From assembly GCF_023544665.1 (NCBI RefSeq), contig NZ_JAMJFL010000019.1, positions 1-64,000 of the forward strand: a DNA stretch of 64,000 nucleotides, read 5' to 3'. Each line of letters begins with the position of its first letter. The first letter of the stretch is position 1. This stretch comes from Streptomyces sp. YS415. Lineage in GTDB: Bacteria > Actinomycetota > Actinomycetes > Streptomycetales > Streptomycetaceae. Below the pieces are notes generated by a model that did not search any database, had not been told where the DNA came from, and saw nothing but the letters and a program-made list of their open reading frames with translations. A program made the translations under genes and the position numbers. Of this stretch, positions 6,890-15,045 are shown one piece after another.

Positions 6890-8875
6890 ATGCCCCTGCG
6901 TCGGCCCACGGTCCCCGGCAGCGAACCGCGCGTACTCGACGTGGAGCTCGCCGAGGCCGCGCTCATGAAGCACTACGCCCGGTTGGTCCGACTGGCCTAC
7001 GTCACTCTCCCGCGCGACCTGGGGCGCCACCGGCGGGTCCTCACCGCGCACGGTGTCGTGCAGCGGGCACTCCCCCGCCGCCGGCCGGCCGTCCCCGGCC
7101 TGCGCCGGGCGAGGGAGGCTCAGCAGACCGCCCCGGCCGAGTACACCGCCCTGCGCACGCGTGTGCTGCGGGACGCCATGGCCCAGGAGTCATGGTCCGC
7201 ACGGCTGTCCCGGGCCCGCTCGATGCTGCCCGCGGTGTGGGGGCTGCGGGTCTTCCCGCAGCCCGGCGGCGCCGAGGAGATGGCGCTGGACCGGGCTCTC
7301 GCCCAGGCCGACTGGCCCGTGCGGGCGGCCGTCGCGCTGCTGGTGCTGGACGAGGAGTCCGCCGAGGGCGCGGGCGGTGTCCTGCGGGCGGTGGGCGTGG
7401 CCGAGCCGGAAGGCGCCGTCCTGGCGGCGCGGCGGCTCGTCGAGCAGGGGCACCCCTCCTCGCCGGAGGCCCATCCCGCCGCCGAGCAGCCGCCGGACCC
7501 GGGCACCGGCGTGCCGGTCAGCGCCCTGCTCGCCCCGGAGTTCGATCCCTGCCTGCTGCACGCGCGGCCGACCGACCTGCTCCGCCGCCGGCACCGGGTG
7601 CGTTCCGCGGCGACCGCCGTCCTGCTGGCCGGGTGCGCCGTGGTCACCGCGCTCGCTCTCCCGGACGGCACGACCGACCGGGTCGGCAGCGGGCGGCACG
7701 GTCCGGCGTCGGCGGCCGGCGCCGAGGCGGTGCGCCGCACACCCCCCGACGCCTGGGCCGACACGGCCCGCGTCGACTTCACCGCCTGGCCCGCCCGGGG
7801 CGCGCGGACCGACGACCGGGACCTGCTGGAGCGGGCTCTGCGGGCCTGGTCGGCCCCGGACCGGCGGGTGCGGCGGTCGGCGGAGCCGGGAGCGGCGTCC
7901 TCGGGGACGGGCCGGCCGCCGCGTCTGCTGTTCGCCGGTGACGTCGACGACCGCGCGGTGGTCCTCCTGCACGACGACCTCACCACCGTGCGCTACAGCG
8001 AACCGCTGTCCGGCGACGGATCGCCGGAGCTGGTCTCGGCCCTCACCGAGGGCGCCGACGTGACGACCGCGGCCGCGATCGTCGTCTCCCGCTCGGCGGA
8101 CTCGGTACGGCTGCTGCTGGCGCCGTGGATCGCCGAGGCGGGCACCCGCGACCTGCTCGCGCCCGACACCGGGGTCCGCGCCCTGGACAGTTCCGGCAGC
8201 GGCGTCACCGGTCCTGTTCCCGTGCCGTCGGCCGGCGGCGACTGCCGGACCTGGCCGGTGGTGCGGCTGCGGTCCTCCCCGCGCATCGTGGAAGACCACG
8301 CGTTCCTGCTCACCGACCTCGGCGGCCTGTCGCCCGCGCACCTGACCTACATGCCCCCGCCGGAGCGCGGAGTGCGGCCGCGTCCGCCCCGGGAGGCCAC
8401 CGGCCCGGATGCCCTGGAGGGCTGGGCGCGCGCCGCGTGCCGCCTGGACGGGCTGCGGGGCAAGGGGGTGCGGGCGGTGAACCACTGGGTGTTCGCCCAG
8501 CAGGAACTGCCCGAGCGGGCCGGGCGGGCCACGTGGGTGTGTGCCCGGGCGGACACCTGGCGGGGCCGGGGACGCGTGGAGTACCTCTTCCTCGGCCCGG
8601 GCAGCGGCGCCGCGCGGTCGGCCGGTGTCCGTGCGAACACCGCCGAGTGCAGCCGGTTCGGGCAGGACGTCGTGGCCGGCATCGACTGGCGGGCCCCCTC
8701 CGGGGCGTCGTACCTCCTCGCCGCCGGAAGCAGGTCGCTCACCCGTGTGGAGGCGGCGTCCCCGGTCCGCGCGGCGGCCGACGGACGCTTCCTCGCCGTC
8801 CGCGCCCCCAAGGGCGCCGACGCGCAGGTCAGCGGACGGCTCTCGGGTGGGGCGGAGGTGGACGGCCCCCGGTGA
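6890..8875 (+). CDS. Large bitopic membrane protein of unknown function
   Basis: A 661-residue protein starting at an ATG preceded by GGAAGAG. The cytosolic part (residues about 1-230) begins with a helical stretch (AALMKHYARLVRLAYVTLP, then LGRHRRVLTAHGVVQRALP) that recalls a degenerate ECF-sigma-like fold. One transmembrane helix follows at about 236-256 (ATAVLLAGCAVVTALALP). The outer part (about 260-661) is beta-rich with several cysteines (GGDCRTWPVV, RAACRLDG, ATWVCARAD, NTAECSRFGQD), which may form disulphides. No catalytic motif is recognised. It precedes, but is not obviously coupled to, the DUF2945 gene. Confidence 0.6.
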   Translation: MPLRRPTVPGSEPRVLDVELAEAALMKHYARLVRLAYVTLPRDLGRHRRVLTAHGVVQRALPRRRPAVPGLRRAREAQQTAPAEYTALRTRVLRDAMAQESWSARLSRARSMLPAVWGLRVFPQPGGAEEMALDRALAQADWPVRAAVALLVLDEESAEGAGGVLRAVGVAEPEGAVLAARRLVEQGHPSSPEAHPAAEQPPDPGTGVPVSALLAPEFDPCLLHARPTDLLRRRHRVRSAATAVLLAGCAVVTALALPDGTTDRVGSGRHGPASAAGAEAVRRTPPDAWADTARVDFTAWPARGARTDDRDLLERALRAWSAPDRRVRRSAEPGAASSGTGRPPRLLFAGDVDDRAVVLLHDDLTTVRYSEPLSGDGSPELVSALTEGADVTTAAAIVVSRSADSVRLLLAPWIAEAGTRDLLAPDTGVRALDSSGSGVTGPVPVPSAGGDCRTWPVVRLRSSPRIVEDHAFLLTDLGGLSPAHLTYMPPPERGVRPRPPREATGPDALEGWARAACRLDGLRGKGVRAVNHWVFAQQELPERAGRATWVCARADTWRGRGRVEYLFLGPGSGAARSAGVRANTAECSRFGQDVVAGIDWRAPSGASYLLAAGSRSLTRVEAASPVRAAADGRFLAVRAPKGADAQVSGRLSGGAEVDGPR

Positions 8876-8978
8876 GCTGCGGGTGCGGACCGTCCGCCCG
8901 CGCCACAAGGTGGGAAGCGGAAACCGCGGCACTGCCCCGGACCCGCCGGACGGGCCGCGACCAGGAGAGGCTCACGAC

Positions 8979-9212
8979 ATGGCCAAGGACAGCAGCCGGG
9001 AGCAGAACCTGCGCAAGGGCGACAAGGTCGCCTGGAGCAGCCACGGCAGCGAGACGACCGGCAAGGTCGAGAAGAAGATCACCGAGCGGACCGAGGCCGC
9101 CGGCCGCACCGTCGACGCCTCGTCGGAGGAGCCGCAGTACGAAGTGCGCAGCGACAAGTCCGGGCGTTCCGCCGTCCACAAGCCGTCCGCCCTCAAGAAG
9201 CGCAAGAAGTGA
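8979..9212 (+). CDS. DUF2945 (hypervirulence-associated TUDOR-like) protein
   Basis: A 77-residue basic protein. The core KGDKVAWSSHGSETTGKVEKKI and the ending EVRSDKSGRSAVHKPSALKKRKK match the DUF2945/HVA1 TUDOR-like family. Proteins of this family are short, cytosolic and of unknown role in bacteria. AGGAGAGG lies about 8 nt upstream of the ATG. It is 7 bp from the DUF3140 gene; the two families are commonly adjacent in actinobacteria, which supports both calls. Confidence 0.85.
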   Translation: MAKDSSREQNLRKGDKVAWSSHGSETTGKVEKKITERTEAAGRTVDASSEEPQYEVRSDKSGRSAVHKPSALKKRKK

Positions 9213-9219
9213 GCCGCGG

Positions 9220-9549
9220 ATGGACGAGGAACAGCGTCAGACGTGGGAAGAGTTCCGCGAGCTGGTCACCATGAAGCCGGCGGAACTGGAGAAGTGGCTG
9301 GAGACGGAGGAGTCCCGCGGCGCCGGGCAGAGCAAGGACGGCGGTGAGTCGACCGGGCACGCCTCGGGCCGCCGCATCCTCACCATCCTGCGCACCTCCA
9401 AGGGCGACCTGTCGGACGAGGACTACGGGCACATGCGCAAGGTCGTCGGCTACATCCGCCGCCACCTGGCCCAGCGCCCCTCCGGCGACGTACGCGACAC
9501 GCGGTGGCGCCACTCGCTCATGAACTGGGGCCACGATCCGCTTGCCTGA
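9220..9549 (+). CDS. DUF3140 domain protein
   Basis: A 109-residue hydrophilic protein: EEQRQTWEEFRELVTMKPAE, then ASGRRILTILRTSKGDLSDED and YIRRHLAQRPSGD, ending in RWRHSLMNWGHDPL. This is the DUF3140 pattern, seen next to DUF2945 genes and also in DNA-binding contexts. It is the last plus-strand gene before a strong stem-loop at 9595-9635. Function unknown. Confidence 0.85.
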   Translation: MDEEQRQTWEEFRELVTMKPAELEKWLETEESRGAGQSKDGGESTGHASGRRILTILRTSKGDLSDEDYGHMRKVVGYIRRHLAQRPSGDVRDTRWRHSLMNWGHDPLA

Positions 9550-9589
9550 CGGGTGTGGGACCGGGGCGACAGTCGTTCGCCCCTGTCGC

Positions 9590-9648
9590 GAAACGGGCTC
9601 TCGCCCCGGCTCGGGGGGTCTCGGGGCGAGAGCCCTGTCCCTCCCGCG
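9590..9648 (-). ncRNA. Candidate short LitS-dependent transcript
   Basis: A perfect copy of the crt/lit promoter element (9654-9683, minus strand) points away from the oxidoreductase stop codon into a gene-free stretch. The predicted start, near 9648, is followed only about 13 nt later by the 14-bp stem-loop 9635-9595. A transcript of about 60 nt that is essentially the hairpin would result, or, if it reads through, an antisense RNA to DUF3140. No convincing small reading frame is present. This is an inference from the promoter and hairpin alone. Confidence 0.35.
9595..9635. terminator. Strong stem-loop, probable bidirectional terminator
   Basis: A perfect 14-bp stem pairs 9595-9608 (GGGCTCTCGCCCCG) with 9622-9635 around a 13-nt loop. 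It sits 45 bp after the DUF3140 stop and 95 bp after the stop of the minus-strand oxidoreductase, so it can serve both directions. There is no U-tract, as is common in Streptomyces. A smaller GGGGCGA/TCGCCCC hairpin lies just upstream at about 9562-9582. Confidence 0.75.
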
Positions 9649-9653
9649 TATGT

Positions 9654-9683
9654 CACTTCCGCAGGGAAGCCGCCCGCGGATGC
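9654..9683 (-). promoter_or_regulatory. LitS-type promoter, orphan site
   Basis: On the minus strand GCATCCG (9683-9677) is separated by exactly 17 nt from GAAGTG (9659-9654). This is the same element found before crtE, litQ, crtT and others. No gene starts immediately downstream; see the candidate short transcript. Confidence 0.6.
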
Positions 9684-9729
9684 AGGCCCCGAAGAAAATG
9701 AGTGCCGGGCGCGCGATCTGCGGCACCGG

Positions 9730-10971
9730 TCAGCGGCGAAGGTCGCGCAGTACCTCGCGGGCGGCCCGCGCCCCCGAGGCCATCGCGCCCTGGACCGAAC
9801 CGGTCGCCCGGTGGTCGCCGCACACATAGCGGCCCGCGCCCACTCGGGTGGTCCGGCTGAGGGGCTGCGGCGGCGCCATGGCGGGCAGCGCGTCCTCGAC
9901 CGTACGGACCGTCAGGAGCTGCCAGTCGTCCGTACCCGTCCCGTACGCCTCGCCGAGGGCCTCGCGCACCTGGCTCTCCCGGCCCTCGACGTCGTGGCCC
10001 AGTACCGAGGTGGCGATCAGCGCATGGCCCGCCGGGGCGTACTCGGGCACGACCTCGCTGAGGACACAGGTGTTGAGGAAACGGCGCCGGGTGTCCACGA
10101 GCAGCGTCGGCTCGCCCAGCGGGGACCGCGGGGCGACATGGAAGTACGTCGTCACGACCCGGTAGGCGGGGAGGTCGACGTCGGGCAGCAGCGAGGCGAC
10201 CGCTCCGGGTCCGGTCGCCACCACCACGGCCCGCGCCGGAAGCTCACGGCCCCCCGCCGTCAGCACGCCCGCGCCGGTCAGCTGCTCCACGGGCGTCTCC
10301 AGCCGCACGGTGCCGGTGGGCAGGGCGCCGGCCAGGGCGCGCGGGACGGCTCCGACGCCGTGCGCGGGCAGGCACAGCGTGCCGCGCAGCATGCTCCGCC
10401 ACACCAGGTGGAAGACCCGGCCGGAGGTGACCAGTTCGTCCTCCAGGAACACCCCCGACAGGAACGGCCGGAAGAACCGCTCCACCAGGTCGTCGGAGAT
10501 CCCGGCCTGCGCGAGCGCCGTGCGGGTGGTGGTGTCCGCCGTCCGCTTCAGGCGGCGCGCCGGAAGCAGCATGTCGCGGGCGGAGAGCACCCCGAGGGCA
10601 GCCAGGTCGCGCGGCCCGGCCAGTCGCCCCGGCAGCAGATCCGGCAGTGTGCGCGGGCGCCGGGTGGGATCGCTGAAGCGCAGCCTGCCCGCCGGGCCGT
10701 GCACGAGCGCGCCCGGGGTGAAGGGCCGCAGTCCGAGATCCTTCAGCACCAGCCGGCGCCGGACCTGGGGGTAGGAGGTGTTGAACACCTGGAACCCGCG
10801 GTCCACCACGAACCCTTCGACCCGGTCGGAGCGCATGCGTCCGCCGACCTCGTCCGAGGCTTCCAGCAGCCGGACGCCGACCCCGGCCTCCAGCAGGTCG
10901 CGGGCGCAGGCGAGCCCGGCGACACCGGCCCCGACCACCACCACGTCCGTCGCCTTCTCTGCGGCGCCCAC
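9730..10971 (-). CDS. FAD-dependent amine-oxidase-like oxidoreductase
   Basis: A 413-residue flavoprotein of the phytoene-desaturase / protoporphyrinogen-oxidase superfamily. The N-terminal dinucleotide fold reads VVVVGAGVAGLACARDLLEAG, followed by the EVGGRMRSD motif; the C-terminal FAD motif is RYVCGDHRATGSVQGAMASG. The start is a GTG at 10971 with GAGAGG upstream. A LitS-type promoter (11002-11031) stands 30 bp upstream, so it is probably light-induced with the carotenoid genes. It may act on a carotenoid or related isoprenoid, but the substrate is unknown. A DUF2236 gene and crtU lie upstream on the same strand. Confidence 0.82.
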   Translation of the reverse strand: MGAAEKATDVVVVGAGVAGLACARDLLEAGVGVRLLEASDEVGGRMRSDRVEGFVVDRGFQVFNTSYPQVRRRLVLKDLGLRPFTPGALVHGPAGRLRFSDPTRRPRTLPDLLPGRLAGPRDLAALGVLSARDMLLPARRLKRTADTTTRTALAQAGISDDLVERFFRPFLSGVFLEDELVTSGRVFHLVWRSMLRGTLCLPAHGVGAVPRALAGALPTGTVRLETPVEQLTGAGVLTAGGRELPARAVVVATGPGAVASLLPDVDLPAYRVVTTYFHVAPRSPLGEPTLLVDTRRRFLNTCVLSEVVPEYAPAGHALIATSVLGHDVEGRESQVREALGEAYGTGTDDWQLLTVRTVEDALPAMAPPQPLSRTTRVGAGRYVCGDHRATGSVQGAMASGARAAREVLRDLRR

Positions 10972-11001
10972 ATGACCACCTCTCCCGCGTCGACCCCCTG
11001 G

Positions 11002-11031
11002 CACTTCGCCGTGTTCCCCGCCCCGGGATGC
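11002..11031 (-). promoter_or_regulatory. LitS-type promoter of the amine-oxidase-like gene
   Basis: Minus strand: GCATCCC (11031-11025), 17 nt, GAAGTG (11007-11002). One mismatch from the consensus GCATCCG. The GTG start of the flavoprotein is about 31 nt downstream of the -10, allowing a short leader with an RBS. Confidence 0.6.
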
Positions 11032-11055
11032 ACCAACGCGGCCCGGTGGGACCGG

Positions 11056-11941
11056 TCAGCCGTCGTCCGTGCGCGCCTGTCGGCGGGAGGGGGCCATCGC
11101 CCAGCGGATCCCCCCCGGTCAGGGCGGTGCCGAGCGGGCGCACGCACAGGTTTTCGGCGACCGGGACGCGGGGCAGCCGGAGCGCTCGGGAGGCCCAACC
11201 GGGCAGCAGGGTCACGGCGTTGGCGGCCAGCACCGCGTACGGCAGGCGGGCGGGCCAGGGGATCGGCGGCCGCAGCAGCAGGTAGCGCGCCGTGTCCCGC
11301 GCCTCGGGCGTGGCACGCAGTTCGGCGCGGTAGGCGGCCAGCCGCCGCTCGAGCCCGGCACGGTCGGTCGGCGGATCGGGGACGCCGAGCGCGGTGGCGA
11401 TGCGGGCCATGTCCGCGACGTATCCGTCGCAGCCCGCGTCGTCCAGCGGGCGGGCGCCGTACCGCTGGTGGGCGCGCAGGAAGCAGTCGACCTCGGCGAT
11501 GTGCACCCAGCACAGCAGGTGCGGGTCGGAGGCGTGGTAGGGCCGGCCGTCGGAGGCCGTGCCGCGCACGCTCTCGTGCACCGCCCGCACCCGGTCGCAG
11601 GCCTCCTGGGCGCTGTCGGCGGGGCCGTACGTCGTGACGGCCAGGAAAGTGCTCGTGCGCTGCAGCCGCCCCCAGGGATCGCCCCGGAACCCCGAGTGCC
11701 CGGAGACGGCGGCCATGGCCAGCGGGTGCAGCGACTGGAGGAGCAGCGCGGCCAGTCCCCCGGTGAACATCGAGGCGTCCCCGTGCACGCGGCGCACGGG
11801 CCGGTCGGGGCCGAACCAGCGCGGTCCGGGCGTGCCGTGGATGTGCGCGCGGTTGGCCGGTCCCTCGGGTCCGGCCACCCGGGAGAAGATCGCCTCGCCG
11901 GTACGGTCGCGTATGCGGCCGAGGTCGGTCGGCAGCCTCAT
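11056..11941 (-). CDS. DUF2236 (MpaB-like) oxygenase with an apparent 3' frameshift
   Basis: About 290 residues of the DUF2236 / MpaB/latex-clearing-type family, a heme-linked group: RVHGDASMFTGGLAALLLQSLHPLA, then HLLCWVHIAEVDCFLRAH with its histidine, and the AENLCVRPLG C-terminal region. A strong RBS (AAGGAGG) precedes the ATG at 11941. Near the 3' end a run of seven G (11110-11116) shifts the frame: with six G the protein would end GGIRWAMAPSRRQARTDDG and stop at 11056, whereas the literal frame runs on to 10244 through the next gene. The extra base could be a sequencing error or a real homopolymer mutation. Only the last 20 or so residues are affected. Confidence 0.7.
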
Positions 11942-12042
11942 GGTCTCGGTGCCTCCTTCCCCCGGCGCCGCGAGGACGCCCACGGGGTACGGGTATCCCT
12001 TTCCGGGCCGGTCACCCCGCGAGCGGGCCGCGATCTCGCCGG

Positions 12043-13599
12043 TCAGCGCGCCGCCAGGCCGGCCAGTCCGCGCAGCACGGCGCCCCGACCGCGGTCGGGC
12101 ACCGTCCACAGCGTCTGCCCCCGCACCCCCCACCGCTCCAGCAGTGCGTTGGCGGCCAGGAAGCCGGTCGTCGCCGCGCGCTCCATCAACGCCACGGGCA
12201 GGTCGGTCCGCACCAGGTCCCCGGCCACCACGAGGGCGGGGTCGGGGGTGCGGACGGTGGGGCGGTCGGCGTAGCCGCCCACGGGGAACAGCGGACAGTC
12301 AGCGCGCCACTCGTGGCGGGCGTCGACGACGGTGGCGGTGTGGGATTCCGGGCAGATCCGGTGCAGCTGCTCCACGAGCCGCTTCTGCTCGATCTCGCGG
12401 TCGGCGTCCGGCGGCAGGGCGTAGGCGTGGAGTTCCACGACGGAGCCTCCGGTGCGGGAGGACCAGCGCGCCGCCTCGTCCTCCCAGCGGTCCAGCACGC
12501 TGATGTTGTCCAGCGTGCCGAATCCGCTGGTGCCCAGGAAGCCCGGCCGGTCGTGGGCGAGGGGCCGGTCCAGCCAGAGCCTGCTGACCAGGAAGGGCGG
12601 GGCGGTGCGCAGACGTGCGACGCGCTCGCGCCAGGGCTCGTCGGCCAGGTGCGGCGAACGGGCGGCCAGGGAGCGCAGGCCGGAGGCGTCCAGGGCGAGC
12701 ACGACACCGTCGTACCACCGCTCCTGGCCGCCGGCGACGACCTCGAAGCCGCCTCCCCGCGCGGGCTCGACGTGCTCGACCGGCGTGGCGGTGCGCACCT
12801 CGGTGCCGTGTTGCCGCAGGTACCGGGTGAGCGGATCCCACAGGGCCGCGGGGAAGGGATCGCGGGGAACGTCGAAGAGCAGGCCCTCGGAGGAGCCGAG
12901 GAAGTAGATGTGGAACATCAGCGCCATCTCGGCGGCCGACAGCTGCCGGGGGTCGGCGAAGAAGCTCCGGGAGAACACCTCGAACGCCAGATGGCGGGCG
13001 TCCTGCGGGAAGCGGACGGCGTCCAGGAAGTCGTGCGCGCTGACGGCGTCGAGGCGGTCGTAGATGTCGGGCACGCGCACGTCGAGCAGGGGCAGCGCGG
13101 CGACCGGGTCCATGGCGCGCAGGTCCTTCAGCCGGAAGGAGCGGCTGAGGGCGGCGAAGCCGAGCGCGCTCCACGGCGGGGTGCGCGGCACGTGCCGGAA
13201 GCTGTCGCGCAGCCCGCCTGCGTGCAGGAGCGGATAGTCGGGCAGGCCGGTCAGCCGGGACAGGGCGGGGTCGGTACGGCGCAGCAGCCCGCGCAGGTTG
13301 TAGTACTGGCGGAAGAACGCGTGGAAGCCGCGGCTCATCGTCACCGTGCTGCCGTCCCGCAGCCGGGTGAACCAGCCGCCGACCCGGCCGCCGAGGTAGG
13401 GCTCGCGTTCGTACAGGGTGACGGCCACGCCTCGTTCGGCCAGCGCGGTCGCGGCCGCCAGCCCCGCGATGCCGCCGCCGATCACGGCGACGGTGGGCCG
13501 GCCCTCGGCCTGCCGGGCTCCCGGGGGCGCGACCAGGACCCGGGCACGGCGGTCCCTGCCGCGGCGGGCGGCGGGCGGGCGGTCCGTGGCGCCGCTCAT
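12043..13599 (-). CDS. crtU: Carotenoid ring desaturase/methyltransferase-type enzyme CrtU (isorenieratene pathway)
   Basis: A 518-residue flavoenzyme. The FAD fold reads VAVIGGGIAGLAAATALAERG at about residue 37, followed by LYEREPYLGGRVGGW and SRGFHAFFRQYYNLRGLL, the CrtU/carotene-desaturase signature; VVAGDLVRTDLPVALMERA is the C-terminal FAD motif. CrtU converts beta-ionone rings of beta-carotene into aromatic rings, giving beta-isorenieratene and isorenieratene. Its ATG overlaps the crtT stop by 4 bp (13596-13599). In S. griseus and S. coelicolor crtU sits in a crtYTU operon; here crtTU is about 12 kb away from crtY, with its own LitS-type promoter. Confidence 0.88.
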   Translation of the reverse strand: MSGATDRPPAARRGRDRRARVLVAPPGARQAEGRPTVAVIGGGIAGLAAATALAERGVAVTLYEREPYLGGRVGGWFTRLRDGSTVTMSRGFHAFFRQYYNLRGLLRRTDPALSRLTGLPDYPLLHAGGLRDSFRHVPRTPPWSALGFAALSRSFRLKDLRAMDPVAALPLLDVRVPDIYDRLDAVSAHDFLDAVRFPQDARHLAFEVFSRSFFADPRQLSAAEMALMFHIYFLGSSEGLLFDVPRDPFPAALWDPLTRYLRQHGTEVRTATPVEHVEPARGGGFEVVAGGQERWYDGVVLALDASGLRSLAARSPHLADEPWRERVARLRTAPPFLVSRLWLDRPLAHDRPGFLGTSGFGTLDNISVLDRWEDEAARWSSRTGGSVVELHAYALPPDADREIEQKRLVEQLHRICPESHTATVVDARHEWRADCPLFPVGGYADRPTVRTPDPALVVAGDLVRTDLPVALMERAATTGFLAANALLERWGVRGQTLWTVPDRGRGAVLRGLAGLAAR

Positions 13600-14315
13600 C
13601 GGCCCGTCTCCCCTCGTGCGGCCACGAAGGTGTGGGTGATGCCCGTCTGCCAGCCGGGCAGGGGCAGGGCGCGGACCCGCTCGAAGCCGGCCGCGCCGAT
13701 CCGCGCGGCGAACCGGTCGGCGGTGTCGAAGTCCACGACGCTGCGCCACAGGTGCCGGTACAGCGGCCCGTCGCCGAGCGCGGTCGCCGCGGGCTGGACG
13801 ATGCCCCGGCACACCAGCGTCCACACGGCCCGGTCGGCGCGGCGCCCGCTGAGGGAGTACTCGTGCACGCCGAGGCGCCCGCCTGGCGGCAACAGGTCGT
13901 GGACCGTGGCGAGTACCGCATCGGGGTCGGCGACGTTGCGGAAGAGGTAGGCGGCGAACACCGCGTCGAACGGCCCCTTCACCCCCGCCTCGGCCAGGCC
14001 CTCGGCCGGTGCGTGCACCAGGGTCACGCCGTCCGCCCAGGGCTTGGCGGCGGCGCGGGCCAGCATGCCGGAGGAGGCGTCCACGGCCGTGATGTCGGCG
14101 GCGGGCAGGACGGAGCGCAGGGCGGCCGTGGAGGCACCGGTCCCGCAGCCCAGGTCCAGCAGGCGCAGTCCTTCTCCGCGTCCGGGCAGCCCGAGCCGGC
14201 GCACGGAGCGCCGGAGGTGCGCGTGGTAACCGGGGTTGGCGGCGACCAGCGCGTCGTAACTGCGGGACGCGTGGTCGAAGGCGACGGCGAGGTCTTCGTC
14301 GCGCAGCAGGGTCAT
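13596..14315 (-). CDS. crtT: CrtT-like SAM-dependent methyltransferase
   Basis: A 239-residue class I methyltransferase: motif I LLDLGCGTGASTAALRSVLP, then DAVFAAYLFRNVADPDAVLA, resembling UbiE/COQ5-type enzymes. It is directly upstream of and coupled to crtU, as in the known crtYTU operons, hence the name. Its exact role in aromatic carotenoid formation has not been settled. The start at 14315 has GGAG 9 nt upstream, and a LitS-type promoter lies at 14401-14430, giving a leader of roughly 80 nt. Confidence 0.82.
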   Translation of the reverse strand: MTLLRDEDLAVAFDHASRSYDALVAANPGYHAHLRRSVRRLGLPGRGEGLRLLDLGCGTGASTAALRSVLPAADITAVDASSGMLARAAAKPWADGVTLVHAPAEGLAEAGVKGPFDAVFAAYLFRNVADPDAVLATVHDLLPPGGRLGVHEYSLSGRRADRAVWTLVCRGIVQPAATALGDGPLYRHLWRSVVDFDTADRFAARIGAAGFERVRALPLPGWQTGITHTFVAARGETGR

Positions 14316-14400
14316 ACGGACTCCAGGGGCCCCAAGGGCCCGGTCGGTCGGCAGGGGCGGGCCGGCCGGCGCGGCCGGGGTGCGCACGCGCACCTGCCCC

Positions 14401-14430
14401 TGCTTCCGGTCCCGGGGCCCCGGCGGATGC
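14401..14430 (-). promoter_or_regulatory. LitS-type promoter of crtTU
   Basis: Minus strand: GCATCCG (14430-14424), 17 nt, GAAGCA (14406-14401). The spacer is GC-only near the centre (GGGGCCCCGGG). It lies in the gap between the DUF4383 stop and the crtT start. Confidence 0.72.
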
Positions 14431-14439
14431 GGCCGGCCG

Positions 14440-14976
14440 TCACCGATTCGTCCACGGCTCCGGCCGTGCGATCTCGCGAGCCGCGCTCCTGGTCGCGACC
14501 TCGGGCAGCGCCGGCGCCCGGTCGTGCCTGCGCTGCCGGTAGGGGTTGTCGGGCGGGAGCTTGCTGGAGACCCGGCCGTACATGCCGAAGGTGGCGATGA
14601 CCAGGCCCATGACGAAGCTGAAGACCACGTTGGTCATCCCGAAGTCCAGGAAGTTGGCGGGCCGGTCCAGGACGAAGAGGTGGGCGAAGCCGCTCAGGAC
14701 GAACAGCGCGCCCACCGTCATGTTGAGGGTCGAGGCGAAGTTGCCGCCGATCACCGCTCCGACGAGCAGCGCCAGGCCCACGACGGTGGAGATGACGCTG
14801 AGCGTGAGGTTGGTGGTCATCCCGGCGATCTCGTCGCCCTCCGTGTCGAACGGGCTGAGGGCGTCGGCGAAACCGAGGGCCCCGAAGGTGAGCAGAACGA
14901 GGCCGCACAGGCCGGCGCCGTAGCGGTAGACCGTCGCCAGGTGGTGGTCGACCGGAAGTTCATCCCGTAGCTTCAT
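14440..14976 (-). CDS. DUF4383 integral membrane protein
   Basis: A 178-residue protein with four hydrophobic helices: VYRYGAGLCGLVLLTFGALGF, LSVISTVVGLALLVGAVIGG, LNMTVGALFVLSGFAHLFVL and TNVVFSFVMGLVIATFGMYG. This is the DUF4383 layout. The C-terminal 40 residues are polar. The ATG follows closely on a degenerate LitS-like element (14982-15011), so the message may be leaderless and light-responsive. It lies between MarR and crtT on the same strand. Function unknown. Confidence 0.82.
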   Translation of the reverse strand: MKLRDELPVDHHLATVYRYGAGLCGLVLLTFGALGFADALSPFDTEGDEIAGMTTNLTLSVISTVVGLALLVGAVIGGNFASTLNMTVGALFVLSGFAHLFVLDRPANFLDFGMTNVVFSFVMGLVIATFGMYGRVSSKLPPDNPYRQRRHDRAPALPEVATRSAAREIARPEPWTNR

Positions 14977-14981
14977 GCCCG

Positions 14982-15011
14982 CATTTCAACGGGTACGGGT
15001 GGAATGGATGC
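14982..15011 (-). promoter_or_regulatory. Degenerate LitS-like promoter before DUF4383
   Basis: Minus strand: GCATCCA (15011-15005), 17 nt, GAAATG (14987-14982), two deviations from the consensus. Only 5 nt separate the -10 from the ATG, which would make the transcript start at or near the start codon. The spacing match is exact, but the -10 match is weak. Confidence 0.4.
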
Positions 15012-15045
15012 GGTTTCACACCCTTCCTGGTGGACCCCTCCCCGA

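Noticed and set aside
10244..11056. Literal extension of the DUF2236 reading frame through the amine-oxidase-like gene
   Set aside because: After the G7 tract the sequence is low-complexity and overlaps a gene with strong flavin motifs; a frameshift explains it better.
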